Source of the DNA: Chloroflexota bacterium
Lineage (GTDB): Bacteria > Chloroflexota > Anaerolineae > J102
DNA: 9,726 bases
Direction: 5' to 3'
Assembly: GCA_003353825.1 (NCBI GenBank)
Contig: PIVW01000201.1
Span: forward strand, 1 to 9,726
Of the stretch, positions 7,293 through 9,726 are shown piece by piece. The stretch's first letter is position 1, and each line of letters begins with the position of its first letter. The notes below the pieces were generated by a model. It was not told where the DNA came from, ran no database searches, and saw only the letters and a list, made by a program, of their open reading frames with translations. The translations under genes and the position numbers were made by a program.

Positions 7293-8567
7293 ATGCGACG
7301 TACCACTTGGATCGCCTTACTGGTTTGGGTGATCAGCCTGATAGCTGCCCTGAACACCGGGCGAGATCTGCTCTACAACACATTTTACATGATCACGATT
7401 GTCTTGGTGGCATCGTGGGTTTGGGCGTGGTTCAATGTTAATTGGATCGGATTGGGACGTTTCACGCGAGCGCGGCGCAGCCAGGTTGGTAAACTGGCAG
7501 AAGAGCAGTTCGAGGTCATCAATCGCAGTCGGCTCCCGAAATTGTGGTTGGAGATCAGGGATCATTCTACCCTGCCTGGGCATCACCCATCGCGCGTTGT
7601 CAGTTCGCTGGGCGGACGTAAAAAACGGAACTGGATTATCCGCACACCCTGTTATCGCAGAGGCCGCTATCAATTGGGCCCCCTTTCGTTACGTAGCGGT
7701 GATCCACTGGGGATCTTTGAGTTGCAGCGCCTCCTGCCCCAGACCAGCAGTATCCTGGTGTATCCTGCCACGGTAGATGTCCATGGCTTTCAATTACCGG
7801 AAGGACAGGTACCCGGCGGTGAGGCAACAAGACATCGAACCCACTATCTGACAACCAATGTCGCTACCGTACGAGATTACGTACCAGGAGACAGTTTCAA
7901 TCGCATTCACTGGCGTTCGACCGCTCGCACAGGACGGCTGATAGTCAAGGAATTCGAGCTAGACCCTACCAGCGATATCTGGCTCGTGCTGGACCTGGAC
8001 CCGGCCTGGCATTTTGCCCAACCCTGGACTCCGCCCGATGACTATGGCCGCCCCGCCGTTTTGTGGAGAGATCGCGCCGAGACTTTTGAACTCATCCCCT
8101 CTACTATCGAATATGCCGTGACCGCCGCAGCATCATTGGCAAGAAGATACCTGACAGAGCGTCGAGCGGTAGGCTTGATCACCTATACCGACCAGCGAGA
8201 GATCCTGCAAGCAGATCGAGGTGAACGGCAACTGAACAAAATTCTGGAAACGCTTGCCGTGTTGGAACCGACCGGGCGTCTGCCTTTCGACCGGGTGTTA
8301 CTGGCTGAGGGGGGCTATCTAGACCGCTCGAGCACGATTATTGCCATCACTCCCTCGACCGATCGGAACTGGGTCACATCCGTGCGCGAGCTGGGGCGAC
8401 GAGGTGTCAAAAGTACGGCCATCATGATTGCCGCCGACACATTTGGCGATGCCCCTCCTTATGGTCAAACCGTAGCCGAATTGTGGGGAAGCAACATCCC
8501 AACCTACTTAATGCGTAACGGTTATCCTGTAAGTGCAGCGCTTTCACAATTTGCCCGCCCAGATTAG
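7293..8567 (+). CDS. DUF58 domain protein, partner of MoxR
   Basis: This is a 424-residue protein with two closely spaced membrane segments at the N-terminus (about 5-20 and 30-47), followed by a soluble region. The DUF58 hallmark runs from 194 to about 222: RDYVPGD, NRIHWRSTARTG and then VKEFE. A stretch with von Willebrand A-like spacing follows (WLVLDLD at 230-236, LARRYLTER near 282-290, VGLITYTD at 293-300). DUF58 proteins pair with MoxR ATPases and are thought to act as membrane-linked adaptors; the biochemical role is not established. An insertion-like segment, rich in Trp and Pro, lies between 238 and 262. The ATG at 7293 lacks a clear Shine-Dalgarno site. The GNAT gene follows after 14 bases. 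Confidence 0.9.
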   Translation: MRRTTWIALLVWVISLIAALNTGRDLLYNTFYMITIVLVASWVWAWFNVNWIGLGRFTRARRSQVGKLAEEQFEVINRSRLPKLWLEIRDHSTLPGHHPSRVVSSLGGRKKRNWIIRTPCYRRGRYQLGPLSLRSGDPLGIFELQRLLPQTSSILVYPATVDVHGFQLPEGQVPGGEATRHRTHYLTTNVATVRDYVPGDSFNRIHWRSTARTGRLIVKEFELDPTSDIWLVLDLDPAWHFAQPWTPPDDYGRPAVLWRDRAETFELIPSTIEYAVTAAASLARRYLTERRAVGLITYTDQREILQADRGERQLNKILETLAVLEPTGRLPFDRVLLAEGGYLDRSSTIIAITPSTDRNWVTSVRELGRRGVKSTAIMIAADTFGDAPPYGQTVAELWGSNIPTYLMRNGYPVSAALSQFARPD

Positions 8568-8581
8568 GCGACAGTTTTGCC

Positions 8582-9142
8582 ATGCAATCACCTACACCCA
8601 TTGCCGATTTCTATATCCGCAGGCCCACACTTCATGACCTAAATGACTGCGCACGACTCAATGCCAGTTATGTTACTCAGCGTGTGTGGCAGATGAATCT
8701 GCGCGTAGATGAGGCTGACATCCAAGTGAATTTTCACCTGGTACAATTGCCACGCATGGTGACGGTGCAGGTAGCGCTGGCAGAAGAAAACCTGCTCAAA
8801 TGCTGGCAGCGGGGAGATTGTCTATTGGTAGCTAAGCAACAGCACCAGATCGTCGGCTTTTTACACATGATCCCCGATATGCAGACGAAAACAGGTTGGA
8901 TTCATCGCCAGGTGGTGGGGAGAGAGTGGCGACGGCGGGGAATCGGCACTGCTCTACTAAAACAGGCTGTACAATGGGGTCGCGACCACAAGCTCCGCAG
9001 CCTTACGCTGACCTTGGGCACAAAAAACCATCCCGCCAGTATTTTCTATCTCGAACATGGCTTTATCTTTAACGGCTTCAATGAGAGCTTTTTCGGCGAC
9101 CAGCAGATCCATCTTCAATTCTCAAGACCCGTGCGCCAATGA
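8582..9142 (+). CDS. GNAT family N-acetyltransferase
   Basis: This 186-residue cytoplasmic protein has the GNAT acetyl-CoA fold. The acetyl-CoA pyrophosphate loop is visible as RRRGIGTAL (117-125) after the beta-4 strand WIHRQVVG. The C-terminal NHPASIFYLEHGF (149-161) carries the tyrosine usually near the thiol of coenzyme A. The first half, with RRPTLHDLNDCARL (13-26), is a normal GNAT N-terminus, but the middle section (40-80) is less typical. Its substrate is unknown. It starts 14 bases after the DUF58 stop and its stop overlaps the next start as ATGA, so it is probably translated together with the deaminase. A role with MoxR/DUF58 is not implied by sequence alone. Confidence 0.88.
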   Translation: MQSPTPIADFYIRRPTLHDLNDCARLNASYVTQRVWQMNLRVDEADIQVNFHLVQLPRMVTVQVALAEENLLKCWQRGDCLLVAKQQHQIVGFLHMIPDMQTKTGWIHRQVVGREWRRRGIGTALLKQAVQWGRDHKLRSLTLTLGTKNHPASIFYLEHGFIFNGFNESFFGDQQIHLQFSRPVRQ

Positions 9143-9726
9143 TTGATCAGGCACTCCCACTTATCGACCTTCATAGGCATCTGGACGGAAGTATTCGCAT
9201 AGAAACTATATTGGATCTTGGGCTTCGACACAATGTACCTCTGCCTGCCAGAGATCTGGAAACCTTACGCCCCTATGTGCAGGTCACGGATCCGCAACCG
9301 GGTGTGATGGCCTTTCTGGCCAAGTTCGAGTACATGGTGGGTGTATTAGTCGACTACGATGCTTGCCGTCGTGTGGCCTATGAGAATGTCGTGGATGCCA
9401 AACAAGATGGGATCGATTACATCGAATTGCGCTTCAGTCCGGTGTTTATCGCTGAACCCAACGAACTGAATCCCGCCGCTGTAGTTGAGGCCGTTGCCGA
9501 TGGTGTAGAGGCAGGAGCAGCCGAGACAGGCGTGCGTGCCAATCTTATAGGCATCATTAGCAGGCACTATGGTCCGGACAGTGGCCGGCGCGAACTGGAC
9601 GCATTACTAAGGGAAACCCAAAAAAATAAACCTCCCAAAAATCAAGGAGGGAGGGGGCGGATAAGAACAAACCACTTTTCCAAACCGGGCAAACGTTCAA
9701 AACGATTTTCCAATTCATCCATCGCC
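9139..9726 (+). CDS. add: Adenosine deaminase, N-terminal half only; apparently disrupted near 9612
   Basis: The frame opens with an ATG overlapping the GNAT stop (ATGA, 9139-9142) and reads MIDQALPLIDLHRHLDGSIR, very close to the N-terminus of E. coli Add. Zinc ligands His12 and His14, ACRRVAYEN (75-83), YIELRFSP (94-101) and LIGIISR (136-142) follow in the normal order. The enzyme hydrolyses adenosine to inosine and ammonia in the cytoplasm. Family similarity runs to RRELDALL (about residue 157) and then stops. The next expected section, leading to LDLAGDE and later the HAGE, GHG and DDP catalytic motifs, is replaced by a basic low-complexity run (KNKPPKNQGGRGR). The frame stays open to the window edge, but bases after about 9612 look like another gene's 3' end on the minus strand. 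The protein as seen cannot be active. Confidence 0.85.
   Translation, partial: MIDQALPLIDLHRHLDGSIRIETILDLGLRHNVPLPARDLETLRPYVQVTDPQPGVMAFLAKFEYMVGVLVDYDACRRVAYENVVDAKQDGIDYIELRFSPVFIAEPNELNPAAVVEAVADGVEAGAAETGVRANLIGIISRHYGPDSGRRELDALLRETQKNKPPKNQGGRGRIRTNHFSKPGKRSKRFSNSSIA
9619..9654 (-). terminator. Rho-independent terminator on the minus strand
   Basis: CCTCCC (9631-9636) can pair with GGGAGG (9649-9654), or CCTCC with GGAGG (9646-9650). Read on the minus strand, the stem is followed at once by TTTATTTTTTT (9620-9630 reversed). It is placed just after the stop codon of the minus-strand frame at 9642-9726, and the stem overlaps the end of that frame. Confidence 0.6.
9642..9726 (-). CDS. 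3' end of an unidentified minus-strand gene entering from the right
   Basis: On the minus strand the frame is open from the edge to a TGA at 9642-9644 and ends NRFERLPGLEKWFVLIRPLPP, preceded by MDELE. The composition is that of a normal soluble protein, unlike the Lys/Arg/Ser-rich translation of the other strand, and a terminator follows directly. I do not recognise the protein. A transposase of an insertion sequence that broke add would fit, but nothing in these 28 codons proves it. Confidence 0.5.
   Translation of the reverse strand, partial: AMDELENRFERLPGLEKWFVLIRPLPP

Noticed and set aside
9346..9567. 73-residue minus-strand frame
   Set aside because: It is antisense to the clearly recognisable adenosine deaminase N-terminal half.

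Overview
The window looks like chromosomal DNA of a Chloroflexota-type bacterium (Anaerolineae or a related class). This is an inference from moderate GC, a Chloroflexus-like enolase (STDLQEFM stretch after the His156 loop), a MoxR/DUF58 pair, and intergenic DNA full of short palindromic and periodic repeats. No plasmid, phage or CRISPR features are visible. I see no clearly new multi-gene system. The real surprises are in the 800-base non-coding block at 5483-6280 and at the right edge.

Left part (1-4612). A 348-base leader carries a heptamer-periodic inverted repeat. It is followed by a stand-alone type IV prepilin peptidase (349-906, +), which ends on the same CTAG as a convergent TerC-family membrane protein (903-1811, -). 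A divergent class V PLP aminotransferase (1994-3073, +) and enolase (3169-4464, +) follow, closed by a hairpin terminator.

Middle (4613-6280). A TylF-like SAM methyltransferase (4613-5482, -) reads from a near-consensus sigma-70-type promoter at 5543-5571. Upstream of it lie a 27-base direct repeat pair and a 150-bp MITE-like element with 14-bp perfect terminal inverted repeats and an 8-bp target duplication. Next to that is a composite fold-back repeat containing two strong hairpins.

Right part (6281-9726). A same-strand run holds a MoxR-type AAA+ ATPase, a DUF58 protein, a GNAT acetyltransferase and adenosine deaminase. The last two are joined by an ATGA overlap. MoxR and DUF58 normally act together as a chaperone/adaptor pair at the membrane; the transglutaminase-type partner often found with them is not here. 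The deaminase loses its family sequence after about residue 158, near base 9612. Beyond that point the DNA reads better as the 3' end and terminator of a minus-strand gene entering from the right, so the add gene appears broken or chimeric.
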